In this document: positions 7,985 through 16,066 of the stretch, in pieces
Layout of the letters: each line of letters starts with the position of its first letter
How positions within the stretch are numbered: position 1 is the first letter of the stretch
Assembly (NCBI GenBank): GCA_903918645.1
Contig: CAIXFH010000207.1
Span: 1-32,643 of the forward strand
Reading direction: 5' to 3'
From: an uncultured Actinomycetes bacterium
GTDB taxonomy: Bacteria > Actinomycetota > Actinomycetes > S36-B12 > CAIYMF01
Length of the DNA: 32,643 nt
Notes under the pieces: model-generated
The model's input: the letters and a program-made list of their open reading frames with translations, nothing else
Database searches by the model: none
What the model was told of the DNA's origin: nothing
Position numbers and translations under genes: made by a program

Positions 7985-8953
7985 ATGACTGCTCTAGGTC
8001 AGCCAGAGCGCGCCGGCGTACAGGACGCCGGGATGCTCGAGGGCGCGCGTGAGACCACTCCCACCCGTCGGCGTCGTGGTTTCGTCGAGGCGGTCGTTGC
8101 CGCCTTGCGACCAAAGCAGTGGCTCAAGAACCTGCTGGTGTTTGCGGTGCCGTTGTCTGCTGGTCGGTTGATCGAGCGCGATGTCTTTGACGACACGGTC
8201 CTGGCCTTCCTCTGCTTTTGCGGAGCGGCAAGTGCCACTTATCTAATCAACGACATCATCGACCGTGACGCTGATCGACTGCATCCGAAAAAGTCACGCC
8301 GACCGTTTGCCGCAGGGGAGCTTCCTGTTGCGTTTGGTCTGGGGCTTGCTGCGGTTCTGATCGTGGTTTCGCTTGTCGTTGCGGCCCTGTCGACCTATCC
8401 GATGCTGCTGGTTGTTCTCATCGCCTACGTGGTTTCCACCCTGGCGTACTCACTGGGCTTGAAGAATGAGCCGGTGCTCGAACTCGCACTGCTGGCAGGT
8501 GGCTTCGTACTGCGTGCAATTGCTGGTGGCGCTGCCAGCGGGATCACGATTTCGCCGTGGTTCCTTACGGTTGCGGCGTTCGGCTCACTGTTCATGGCAG
8601 CGGGCAAGCGATACTCGGAGATCACCCGGCTTGGCGATGACGCCGGGTTGATGCGGCCAGCCCTTAGCGGCTACACACCGTCGTACCTCCGGTTTGTCTG
8701 GAGTCTGTCGGCGACCGTGCTCGTCACGGCCTATTGCCTATGGGCCTTCCAGGTCGGAAGCAAAGTTGTCAACGTGTTCCCCTTTGCGGGTCTTTCGGTA
8801 GTGCCCTTCGTTCTCGCGGTGCTTCGGTACGCGCTAGATATCGATCGGGGCGGAGCCGGTGCGCCCGAGGACATAGCGCTTAAGGATCGAATGCTGCTCG
8901 GCTTGGCCTTGGCCTGGCTGATCCTGTTCGGCCTTGGCGCCCTCGGTATCTGA
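7985..8953 (+). CDS. ubiA: Decaprenyl-phosphate phosphoribosyltransferase (UbiA superfamily)
   Basis: This 322-aa polytopic membrane protein closely matches the mycobacterial DPPR synthase Rv3806c as I know it: RPKQWLKNLLVFAVPL, then YLINDIIDRDADRLHP, LAYSLGLK, FVLRAIAGG, and SPWFLTVAAFGSLFMAAGKRY. The Asp-rich site NDxxDxxxD is present (N89, D90, D93, D97), and the second site YxxxLK lies at 155-160. The enzyme transfers phosphoribose from PRPP to decaprenyl phosphate, the first committed step to decaprenyl-phosphoryl-arabinose. dprE1 and dprE2 downstream confirm the pathway. The phosphatase that removes the 5-phosphate in mycobacteria (PAP2 type, Rv3807c) is not in the window. The ATG at 7985 has a poor ribosome site; M17 at 8033 is an alternative. 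Confidence 0.9.
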   Translation: MTALGQPERAGVQDAGMLEGARETTPTRRRRGFVEAVVAALRPKQWLKNLLVFAVPLSAGRLIERDVFDDTVLAFLCFCGAASATYLINDIIDRDADRLHPKKSRRPFAAGELPVAFGLGLAAVLIVVSLVVAALSTYPMLLVVLIAYVVSTLAYSLGLKNEPVLELALLAGGFVLRAIAGGAASGITISPWFLTVAAFGSLFMAAGKRYSEITRLGDDAGLMRPALSGYTPSYLRFVWSLSATVLVTAYCLWAFQVGSKVVNVFPFAGLSVVPFVLAVLRYALDIDRGGAGAPEDIALKDRMLLGLALAWLILFGLGALGI

Positions 8954-8962
8954 GGGCTCGGT

Positions 8963-10030
8963 ATGGGCCAAGTTCGGATCAGGCTGCTCAGCTGCCCGGC
9001 GTCGCCATCGGCTGTGTCGTTGTTGACGGTGTCGCTTGCGGGCTTTGTCGCCGCATTAGTTACCGGATGCGCCGTGCTACCGGTGCAACAGGTTGCCGCG
9101 CACGGTGCAGATAGCTCATCTGCCCCGACAACGCCTGCCCCGACAACGCCTGCCCCGACAACGCCTGCCCCGACAACGCCCGAGTCGGCTCCAGTCGCTC
9201 ATCAGAGCGATGCCTTCGGATCCGAGCTTGCCTTGGTCAGGGTCGACTCGAGTGGTGCGGGTGCAACGATTCGTGTCGCCCCAGCATCCGGGAGTTGGGG
9301 TGCAGTCCCAGGTTCGTCAGCGCTCGCGCTGGAGTCGATTGATGGCGGCCGAATTGCATTGTTATGGATGGATCCTGCTCGATTGAGTTTCCGATTTGTC
9401 CCTGGCCGCGAGGTGCCCGAAGGTGGCGTGAGTCTGCCGCAGGATTCCCAGCCAGCCACCTGGACCAAGCGCATTGTCGCGGCGTTCAACGGTGGTTTTC
9501 GACTTCGCGATGGGGTCGGTGGTTACTGGTATGACGGCCACCAGCAGGCTGCACTACGCCCGGGATATGCCTCGCTCGTGATCAACCGAGACGGTTCGAT
9601 GGTTGTGGGCCAATGGGGCACTGACGTGTCAATGTCGCCGGCGGTGCTGGTGGTTCGCCAGAACATGTTGCCGCTGATTGCGGGTGGCCGATCGAAGGCA
9701 TCGGCTACTGACGGTCCCCGCAAGTGGGGCATTGCCAACGCAAACCGTCCAACTGCCAACCGATCTGCGTTGGCTGAGTTGGCCGATGGATCCTTTGTTT
9801 TCGGCTTCGGCCACAACGTGAGTGCTGTGGCTCTGGCCGAGGCGATGGTGGCTGTTGGTGCCCAACGCGCGATCATGTTGGACATGAACATTTCCTGGCC
9901 TACCGGTTTCGTCTACCGGCATGAGTCAGGCCGGATCGTGGGTCAACGAATCAGCCCGTTCGTTGTTCGGCCACCGTCGAGTTACCTGACCCGATTCCGT
10001 AAGGATTTCGTGGCGGTCGAGTCGAAGTGA
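8963..10030 (+). CDS. Phosphodiester-glycosidase-like lipoprotein
   Basis: This 355-aa protein starts 9 bp after ubiA and ends 7 bp before dprE1, so it belongs to the same operon. The N-terminus is a lipoprotein signal: hydrophobic VSLLTVSLAGFVAALVTGC with lipobox VTGC and Cys36 as the predicted lipid anchor. A Thr/Pro spacer with four APTTP units (about residues 54-73) leads into a domain shared with the minus-strand protein at 6490-7734: VAAFNGGFRLRDGVGGYWYDG, VINRDGSMVVGQWG, VVRQNMLPLI and AIMLDMNISWP. The conserved NGGF is intact, but LDGGGS is replaced by LDMNISW, as in the paralogue. It should act outside the membrane, perhaps trimming or moving a phosphodiester-linked envelope sugar; the substrate is unknown. 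Confidence 0.82.
   Translation: MGQVRIRLLSCPASPSAVSLLTVSLAGFVAALVTGCAVLPVQQVAAHGADSSSAPTTPAPTTPAPTTPAPTTPESAPVAHQSDAFGSELALVRVDSSGAGATIRVAPASGSWGAVPGSSALALESIDGGRIALLWMDPARLSFRFVPGREVPEGGVSLPQDSQPATWTKRIVAAFNGGFRLRDGVGGYWYDGHQQAALRPGYASLVINRDGSMVVGQWGTDVSMSPAVLVVRQNMLPLIAGGRSKASATDGPRKWGIANANRPTANRSALAELADGSFVFGFGHNVSAVALAEAMVAVGAQRAIMLDMNISWPTGFVYRHESGRIVGQRISPFVVRPPSSYLTRFRKDFVAVESK
9121..9180. repeat. 15-bp perfect tandem array encoding APTTP
   Basis: Four identical copies of TGCCCCGACAACGCC fill 9121-9180. They encode the Pro/Thr spacer of the lipoprotein. Zero divergence among the copies points to recent expansion. Confidence 0.95.
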
Positions 10031-10037
10031 TGCGCTC

Positions 10038-11423
10038 ATGACGAATGAAGCAGTAGCTCTCACTGGCTGGGGCTTGACCATGCCGACTCGTGCTGCGGTG
10101 TCGAGCATCAGTAGCGCTGCAGAATTGGCGCCGCTGCTCGCCGGCGTCGGCAACCGTGGGGTCATCGCGCGAGGCGCGGGCCGGTCATATGGTGACGCGG
10201 CGCAGAACGGGGGCGGACTCGTCGTAACCCTTGATGCGATCAACGACGTCGAGGTGCTCGATGACGGTGACGTGGTTGCTGGCGCTGGAGCGCTACTTGC
10301 GGATGTGATTGCGCCACTGCTTGCGCGCGGTCGCTTCCTGCCGGTTACTCCCGGCACTCGATTTGTGACGGTCGGGGGCGCCATCGCAGCCGATGTGCAT
10401 GGGAAGAACCACCATGTCGACGGCTCCTTCGGACAGCATCTGCGCTGGCTCGATCTGGTCGTGGCATCCGGGCAGACCCAGCGCATCGGACCGGACGGAT
10501 CACCCGATGACGTCGCACTATTCCACGCGACCGTAGGTGGGATGGGCCTGACCGGGATCATCGTCCGCGCCTGCTTTGGGAGCGTGGAATCGCCCACCGA
10601 TCAGATGAACGTCGACACCTACCGCTGCGCCGACCTCGACTCGCTCATGAGTCAGATGGTTGAGCGTGAGGCTGGGCATCGTTACTCCGTGGCTTGGCTT
10701 GATGGCATGGCTCGAGGAGGAAAGCTCGGTCGCGGGGTGCTCACGGTTGCCAATCACGCACTAACCAATCAAACACCAACCAATCACGCACTAAGCGGCG
10801 GTACGAGGCCTACCGAGTCGCAGTTGGCGATGCGCTTCGCGGCACCGCGAATCAACGTGCCGCCTGTCCCGGTGAGCCCACTGAACAGAGTGACCCTCGC
10901 GGCGTTCAATGAGGGCTACTACCGCGCCGCACCGCGCGTGCGCACGGGTCAGCAGGTCGGGCTCGGGTCATATTTCTACCCACTCGACTTGGTCGGCGGA
11001 TGGAATCGCCTCTACGGCTCCCGAGGATTCGTCCAGTATCAGTTCGCCGTGCCCGACTCTGGTGCTGCCGTGATTCGCCAGGCCCTAGAGCGACTTAGCT
11101 CGATTGGTGCGCCATCGTTCTTGTCGGTGCTCAAGCGGTTCGGGGCCGGCAACTCCGCTGCGCCGTTGTCGTTCCCCATCGCTGGTTGGACGTTAGCAAT
11201 CGATGTTCCGGCGCGGCTCGATGATCTCGGGCCCATCTTGGATGAGTTGGACGACGCGGTGCTCGTTGCCGGCGGCCGGCTTTACCTCGCCAAGGATTCG
11301 CGCGCCACCCCGGCTGTGATCGCGGCGGGCTATCCGCGCCTTGACGAGTTCCGATCGATCCGGCAGGGGATTGACCCGGCCGGAATCTTCACGTCCGATC
11401 TGGCAAGGAGACTGGCACTGTGA
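10038..11423 (+). CDS. dprE1: DprE1-type decaprenylphosphoryl-beta-D-ribose 2'-oxidase
   Basis: This 461-aa protein is a VAO-type FAD oxidoreductase that matches DprE1, which oxidises the 2'-hydroxyl of decaprenylphosphoryl-ribose. The FAD domain shows GAGRSYGDAAQN (46-57), TPGTRFVTVGGAIAADVHGKNHH (104-126, with His121 and Lys123), and VGGMGLTG. The C-terminal part has FVQYQFAVP, SVLKRFG (Lys366), FPIAGWTLAID and LYLAKDSR (Lys419). The residue matching the M. tuberculosis benzothiazinone target Cys387 is Ala387. A 15-bp tandem array (10750-10794) adds a Thr/Asn-rich insert at about residues 239-252. Its stop overlaps the GTG of dprE2 by 4 bp, so the two subunits of the epimerase are probably translated together. 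Native product and lipid carrier are inferred from the family. Confidence 0.92.
   Translation: MTNEAVALTGWGLTMPTRAAVSSISSAAELAPLLAGVGNRGVIARGAGRSYGDAAQNGGGLVVTLDAINDVEVLDDGDVVAGAGALLADVIAPLLARGRFLPVTPGTRFVTVGGAIAADVHGKNHHVDGSFGQHLRWLDLVVASGQTQRIGPDGSPDDVALFHATVGGMGLTGIIVRACFGSVESPTDQMNVDTYRCADLDSLMSQMVEREAGHRYSVAWLDGMARGGKLGRGVLTVANHALTNQTPTNHALSGGTRPTESQLAMRFAAPRINVPPVPVSPLNRVTLAAFNEGYYRAAPRVRTGQQVGLGSYFYPLDLVGGWNRLYGSRGFVQYQFAVPDSGAAVIRQALERLSSIGAPSFLSVLKRFGAGNSAAPLSFPIAGWTLAIDVPARLDDLGPILDELDDAVLVAGGRLYLAKDSRATPAVIAAGYPRLDEFRSIRQGIDPAGIFTSDLARRLAL
10750..10794. repeat. 15-bp tandem array inside dprE1
   Basis: Three 15-bp units occur: CCAATCACGCACTAA, then CCAATCAAACACCAA, then an exact copy of the first. 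They stay in frame and encode a Thr-Asn-(His/Gln)-rich insert in a part of DprE1 where the mycobacterial enzyme as I recall it has no such repeat. Confidence 0.85.
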
Positions 11424-12178
11424 CCGATGCCCTCGCTCGTCCAACATCGCTGCTCATTTTGGGAGGCACGAGTGACATCGCGGTTGCGACCGTGCGTGCC
11501 CTCAACTCGCCAGTCCTGCGTCGGGTGGTCCTCGCCGCCCGACCGAGTGAGCGGCGTGACGCGGTTGTTGCCGCTCTCACCGGATCAGGAATGCGCGGCG
11601 TTGAGGTCGTCGACTTCGATGCTGCCGACACTGCGACCCATCAGGCGCTCCTTGACTCAGTGTTTGCCCAAGGCGATATCGACTACGTGCTGTTGGCGTT
11701 TGGAGTGCTGGGGGATCAGACCGACTTCGAGGACAACCCCGATCACGCCGTTGAGGCAGCCACCGTCAACTACGTTGGCGCGGTGTCTACTGCGCTGCGA
11801 GTTGCAACCTTGTTGAAGACTCAGGGTCATGGCGGCCTCGTTGTCTTCTCCAGCGTCGCCGGTGAACGCGCGCGCAAGAGCAACTTCGTCTATGGATCCA
11901 CTAAGGCAGGTCTGGATTCACTTGCTAACGGTCTTGCCGACTCACTGCACGGCACTGGCGTTTCGGTGCTCATCGTGCGCCCGGGATTCGTGCACACGTC
12001 GATGACCAGCCACCTACCTGCAGCTCCGCTTTCGGCCACGGCCGAGCAAGTGGCACAGGGTGTTGTGTCTGGGTTACGGCGCGGCGCGACTGTGGTTTAC
12101 GTCCCCGCTGCCTTGCGCGTGGTCATGTCGGGTTTGCGCCACGTTCCGCGAGCGGTGTTTCGTCGGCTACCGATTTGA
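11420..12178 (+). CDS. dprE2: DprE2-type decaprenylphosphoryl-2-keto-erythro-pentose reductase
   Basis: This 252-aa short-chain dehydrogenase completes the 2'-epimerisation started by DprE1, giving decaprenyl-phosphoryl-arabinose with NAD(P)H. The GTG at 11420 overlaps the dprE1 stop in a GTGA, with AAGGAG at 11405-11410. The nucleotide site is ILGGTSDIA (13-21), and the catalytic residues are Ser144/145 in VVFSSVAGERARKS, Tyr158 and Lys162 in VYGSTKAGLD. The C-terminus, YVPAALRVVMSGLRHVPRAVFRRLPI in two parts, closely follows Rv3791 as I know it (RHIPRSIFRKLPI). The long matching tail separates this from generic SDR proteins. It is the last gene of the ubiA operon. Confidence 0.92.
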   Translation: MTDALARPTSLLILGGTSDIAVATVRALNSPVLRRVVLAARPSERRDAVVAALTGSGMRGVEVVDFDAADTATHQALLDSVFAQGDIDYVLLAFGVLGDQTDFEDNPDHAVEAATVNYVGAVSTALRVATLLKTQGHGGLVVFSSVAGERARKSNFVYGSTKAGLDSLANGLADSLHGTGVSVLIVRPGFVHTSMTSHLPAAPLSATAEQVAQGVVSGLRRGATVVYVPAALRVVMSGLRHVPRAVFRRLPI

Positions 12179-12285
12179 CGGTGCCTGGGCGCCGTTTGAG
12201 TTGGCCGACACGCCCTGGCTTCAGTGCACAAGCACACGTGAACGACACGTCCGAAGTTCGTTCTAGCTCCGACATTTTGCTCAGG

Positions 12286-12291
12286 TATAGT
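12286..12291 (+). promoter_or_regulatory. -10 hexamer of a leaderless promoter
   Basis: TATAGT lies 8 nt before the ATG at 12300, which would place the transcript start at or next to the ATG. No Shine-Dalgarno and no clear -35 are visible. Confidence 0.6.
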
Positions 12292-12299
12292 CCGGCCTG

Positions 12300-14471
12300 A
12301 TGATGATTCGGGTGCTGCTAGTCACTAGCGAATCTGGCGGTGCCGGTGAGCGAGTGGTGAGTTGCGCCCAATCGCTCGCGGTGCTTGGTTGGGACGTCCG
12401 GATACTCGCTCGCGCGCCCGGCCGGATCCCCTCCCGCAAACTTCATGGGGTCACGGCGACCGATCTTGTTGTCGTGACGCCAGCGCCGCAGTCTGAGTTA
12501 GCGCCGTTCGCTGGCCACTGGCGTCACCCGTTGGCCTACCCCAACCGCTCAGCAGTGGCCGCAGCGTCCAGCGCTGCACAGGGTCGTCGGCTCAGCTTGC
12601 AGGCCGCCACCACCCGTCTGCGTCGCACCCCCGTGCTCTTGAAATCTCGTGTGGCCATCTGGGAGAGCTGGGATCGCCTGCGCGCCAAGCAGTATCGGGC
12701 GGCAGAAAAATCCGGCGTGCGACAGGTGAAGACTCCCGAAGCGAGCATGGCCATTGGTGTCGCGTCGGCGTTCTACCCGCGCTTCGAGTCCTTTAAGCCC
12801 GATGTCATCCATGCACTCGACTGGACTTCTGCGCGCGCCGCGCTTGGTGCCGCCTCCAGGCTGGCTGCCACCGGAGTGCGACCTTCGGTCATCTGGGACA
12901 CCACGCGTGAAGGGTCCGATGCTGCATCGGCCTTGTCATGGCGCGAAAGGCTTGCGGGTCGACGCCTGGCTGCGGTGATTGACTCCCGCGCGGCATCGCC
13001 GGGTACCACGAGCCCTGATGAACTCAGCTTGCTATGTGACCAGGTATATCGCGATGCCCTCGGTTACGGACCCGATCAGAAGTTTCCGATCGTGGTCGAT
13101 GCCGTTCTTGCCGAACTGGGCTCGGGGCGTCAACCAGCGGGTGAAGACATCGCCAGCGCGGCAAGTGGGCTACTGGCGCGCGCCGACGAACTTTACGTTG
13201 CTGGCGAGATTGATCTTGCACTTCCTCACCTGGCTAAAGCGTCGACCATCTTGTTTCACCGAGCGCTGCACTTCGATTCGGCGTACTCGCCCCTCGCCGA
13301 CAATCCGGCTGGCTTCCTACGTCCGTGGCACGAGTCGGCCTTGGTCGCGGCCGCGAGCCAGCGTCATGCTCATGTGCTGCCTGGGCCGACTGCTCCCGAC
13401 CGGCTTGCGATTATCGCGAGCAAGAACTTCAACTTCGTGTCGCCGGTGGAACGTGTTGCTCGTGAACTCGGTTTTACTGTCGAGCGAATCGATCTGGCTA
13501 CCGAGGTGATCGGCAAGTGGCCGCGCACGGTGGCTGAGTTGGTGCGCGCTCGTGTGATGGCTGAACACACTGAGGTACCCGACTGGGGTAAACGCCTGTT
13601 GGACTCCATCGCCGCAGCGGAGCGAGTGTGGGTCGAGTGGGCACTTGCGCCCGCTGTTCTCACCTCGATGCTCCCGCCGAGTGATCGACGGACGATTCTG
13701 CGCCTGCACAAGTACGAGGCCTGGACTGCCTTCCCTCATCTGGTGGATTGGGCGGCTATCGACGATCTCGTTCTGGTGGGCCCGCACATTCGTGATCTGC
13801 TGCTCCCGCAACTCGCCGGCTTCGACTCTTCGACCACCACCGTCCACCTGCTCCCAGTGGGGGTCGACTCTGCGACTCTGCGTCGTCTCAAGACTGCCGA
13901 GGCACGGCGCACCCTGGGGGTGATCGGGTGGTCTGCCCCCGCCAAGGACGTGGTCTGGGCCATCGATCTTTTGTCGCTTCTGCGGCTGACCGATCCCTCG
14001 TTCCGGTTATTGCTGGTAGGTGCTGAGCCTGCCGGTGATGGACCGGTTGGGGTGCAGAACTATCACCGCGAAGTCCTGGATCGCTGTGCGCTCACCGATG
14101 TGCGCGAAGCGATTGAGTTCGTCCCATTCACCGACGATGTTGCTGGCCTCCTCACCAAGGTCGGCGTGATCGTCAGCAGCAGTTCGAACGAAGGGGTGCA
14201 TGTCGCGTTACTCGAAGGCGCCGCTTCGGGTGCGGTTCCGCTCGTGCGCAACTGGCCGATGGTTCGCGCTTTCGATGGCCCCCGCAGGCTTTATCCACCT
14301 GAGTGGGTGGTTGATGATCTGGATTCTGCAGTCGATCGAATTCTTGCCGCAACTGCCGACGCCGATACCTTCGCGCGTGCCGGCGCGCAAGCCTCGATCG
14401 ACTCTCAGGCCCGGTTCGACCATGACGTCGTGGATGCCCAGTTGCGTGGTCTGCTGCTCGGGGCTGGTTAG
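12300..14471 (+). CDS. Large two-part GT-B glycosyltransferase-like protein
   Basis: This 723-aa protein starts like a GT4 enzyme (MIRVLLVTSESGGAGERVVSCAQSLAVLGWDVRIL), continues with a helical region that includes FKPDVIHALDWTSARAALGAA (about 165-185), and then has a second Rossmann-like half from about residue 365 (DRLAIIASKNFNFVSPVERVARELG). The last 200 residues contain LGVIGWSAPAKDVVWAIDLLSLL, LLLVGAEP, and SSSSNEGVHVALLEGAASGAVPLV, a donor-binding E-x7-E motif. The length is nearly twice that of a normal GT4 enzyme, suggesting a fusion or a scaffold half without activity. No signal peptide or membrane helix is visible. The gene lies between the dprE2 operon and miaB, with its own leaderless promoter. 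Sugar and acceptor are unknown; a role in the envelope is inferred from the neighbours. Confidence 0.75.
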   Translation: MMIRVLLVTSESGGAGERVVSCAQSLAVLGWDVRILARAPGRIPSRKLHGVTATDLVVVTPAPQSELAPFAGHWRHPLAYPNRSAVAAASSAAQGRRLSLQAATTRLRRTPVLLKSRVAIWESWDRLRAKQYRAAEKSGVRQVKTPEASMAIGVASAFYPRFESFKPDVIHALDWTSARAALGAASRLAATGVRPSVIWDTTREGSDAASALSWRERLAGRRLAAVIDSRAASPGTTSPDELSLLCDQVYRDALGYGPDQKFPIVVDAVLAELGSGRQPAGEDIASAASGLLARADELYVAGEIDLALPHLAKASTILFHRALHFDSAYSPLADNPAGFLRPWHESALVAAASQRHAHVLPGPTAPDRLAIIASKNFNFVSPVERVARELGFTVERIDLATEVIGKWPRTVAELVRARVMAEHTEVPDWGKRLLDSIAAAERVWVEWALAPAVLTSMLPPSDRRTILRLHKYEAWTAFPHLVDWAAIDDLVLVGPHIRDLLLPQLAGFDSSTTTVHLLPVGVDSATLRRLKTAEARRTLGVIGWSAPAKDVVWAIDLLSLLRLTDPSFRLLLVGAEPAGDGPVGVQNYHREVLDRCALTDVREAIEFVPFTDDVAGLLTKVGVIVSSSSNEGVHVALLEGAASGAVPLVRNWPMVRAFDGPRRLYPPEWVVDDLDSAVDRILAATADADTFARAGAQASIDSQARFDHDVVDAQLRGLLLGAG

Positions 14472-14520
14472 GGCAGTTTTGGCAGCACCCCAGCGTGCGA
14501 GGCTTTGGCGCTGCGGCCCA

Positions 14521-14526
14521 TAGACT
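14521..14526 (+). promoter_or_regulatory. -10 hexamer of a leaderless miaB promoter
   Basis: TAGACT lies 8 nt before the miaB ATG at 14535, and no Shine-Dalgarno is seen between them. Confidence 0.5.
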
Positions 14527-14534
14527 CAGTGTCC

Positions 14535-16013
14535 ATGGGATCCGTGCGCACGTATGAGGTTCGCACCTATGGGTGCCAAATGAACGTGCACGATTCTGAG
14601 CGGCTCTCTGGCCTACTCGAAGCAGCCGGCTACGCCCGGGCCACCTCTGATGTCCAGGCTGATGTCGTGGTGTTCAACACGTGTGCTGTTCGCGAGAACG
14701 CCGACAATCGCCTCTACGGAAACCTTGGGCATCTGAAGCCGGTGAAGGACGCGCATCCCGGCATGCTGATCGCCGTGGGCGGCTGCATGGCGCAGAAGGA
14801 TCGCGGCGAGGTCACTCGACGAGCGCCTTGGGTTGACGTTGTATTCGGCACTCACAACATTGGGTCGTTGCCCGCTCTGCTTGAACGTGCTCGGGTAAAT
14901 GCCGAGGCGCAGGTCGAGATCCTCGAATCGCTTGAGACCTTTCCCTCGACCTTGCCCACCCGTCGCGAGTCTGCGTATGCCGCTTGGGTAGCCATCAGTG
15001 TTGGCTGCAACAACACCTGCACGTTCTGCATCGTGCCGTCGCTTCGCGGACGCGAGAAGGATCGACGTCCTGGTGACGTTCTAGCGGAGATAGAGGCCCT
15101 AGTCGGGGAAGGCGTGCTCGAAGTGACGTTGCTCGGGCAAAACGTCAACGCCTATGGGGTCGAGTTTGGTGATCGGCAGGCTTTCGCAAAGTTGCTGCGT
15201 GCCTGCGGAGAGGTCAAAGGCCTTGAGCGAGTGAGGTTTACCTCGCCGCACCCGGCCGACTTCACCGACGACGTGATCGCGGCGATGGCCGAGACCCCCA
15301 ACGTCATGCCCTCGCTGCACATGCCGCTGCAATCAGGCTCGGATCGCGTGCTCAAGGCCATGCGTCGTTCTTACCGCAGCGATCGATATTTGGGAATCAT
15401 CGACCGGGTGCGCGCCGCAATGCCACACGCCGCGATCACGACCGACATCATTGTCGGCTTCCCAGGTGAGACCGAGGAGGATTTCCTAGCGACTTTGGAC
15501 GTTGCTCGAGCCGCACGCTTCGCGTCAGCTTTCACCTTCCAGTACTCACCTCGGCCGGGAACTCCAGCGGCGACTATGGATGACCAGGTGCCCGCTGATG
15601 TGGTGAAGGATCGCTATCAGCGACTAGCGGCCGTCGTCGAACAGATTGCTTGGGATGAGAACAAGGCGTTGATCGGTCAGTCGTTTGAGTTGCTCGTTGC
15701 CGAGGGTGAAGGGCGAAAGGACGGCGCGACATTGCGGCTGTCCGGGCGAGCGCCTGATAACCGTCTGGTGCATTTCACGCCGGGCGAGGTTGACCCACGG
15801 CCAGGTGATGTCGTTGTTGCCGAGATCACCTATGCGGCGCCGCATCATCTCGTCTCAGATATTGCGATCACTGGTGTGCGCCGCACTCCTGCTGGTGATG
15901 CCTGGCAGGCCCGGCAAGACGATGGGGGTGTAGTTGACTCGTCGCACCCGCATGGGTCGGGTCAGGTGTCCAGCGGTCCGGTACTACTAGGTCTCCCCAC
16001 AGCTCGGCCATAG
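14535..16013 (+). CDS. miaB: tRNA-2-methylthio-N6-dimethylallyladenosine synthase MiaB
   Basis: This 492-aa radical-SAM enzyme adds the 2-methylthio group to i6A37 of tRNAs. The N-terminal MTTase domain has three cluster-binding cysteines: C14 (TYGCQMN), C50 ([10 protein letters not shown]) and C84 (GGCMAQ). The radical-SAM motif is C158-x3-C162-x2-C165 in [24 protein letters not shown] domain fills about 385-450, and a poorly conserved tail follows. The ATG at 14535 is preferred over 14505 because [13 protein letters not shown] is the normal N-terminus. MiaA, which makes its substrate, is encoded 1.4 kb downstream in the same direction. Confidence 0.96.
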   Translation: MGSVRTYEVRTYGCQMNVHDSERLSGLLEAAGYARATSDVQADVVVFNTCAVRENADNRLYGNLGHLKPVKDAHPGMLIAVGGCMAQKDRGEVTRRAPWVDVVFGTHNIGSLPALLERARVNAEAQVEILESLETFPSTLPTRRESAYAAWVAISVGCNNTCTFCIVPSLRGREKDRRPGDVLAEIEALVGEGVLEVTLLGQNVNAYGVEFGDRQAFAKLLRACGEVKGLERVRFTSPHPADFTDDVIAAMAETPNVMPSLHMPLQSGSDRVLKAMRRSYRSDRYLGIIDRVRAAMPHAAITTDIIVGFPGETEEDFLATLDVARAARFASAFTFQYSPRPGTPAATMDDQVPADVVKDRYQRLAAVVEQIAWDENKALIGQSFELLVAEGEGRKDGATLRLSGRAPDNRLVHFTPGEVDPRPGDVVVAEITYAAPHHLVSDIAITGVRRTPAGDAWQARQDDGGVVDSSHPHGSGQVSSGPVLLGLPTARP

Positions 16014-16053
16014 CCAGGCCACATTTCGATGTCGTGTTTCCTCGCAGAGTGCG

Positions 16054-16059
16054 TAGGGT
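16054..16059 (+). promoter_or_regulatory. -10 hexamer of a leaderless promoter
   Basis: TAGGGT lies 7 nt before the GTG at 16067. The same hexamer at the same distance precedes the gene at 19311. Confidence 0.55.
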
Positions 16060-16066
16060 CAGGTCC

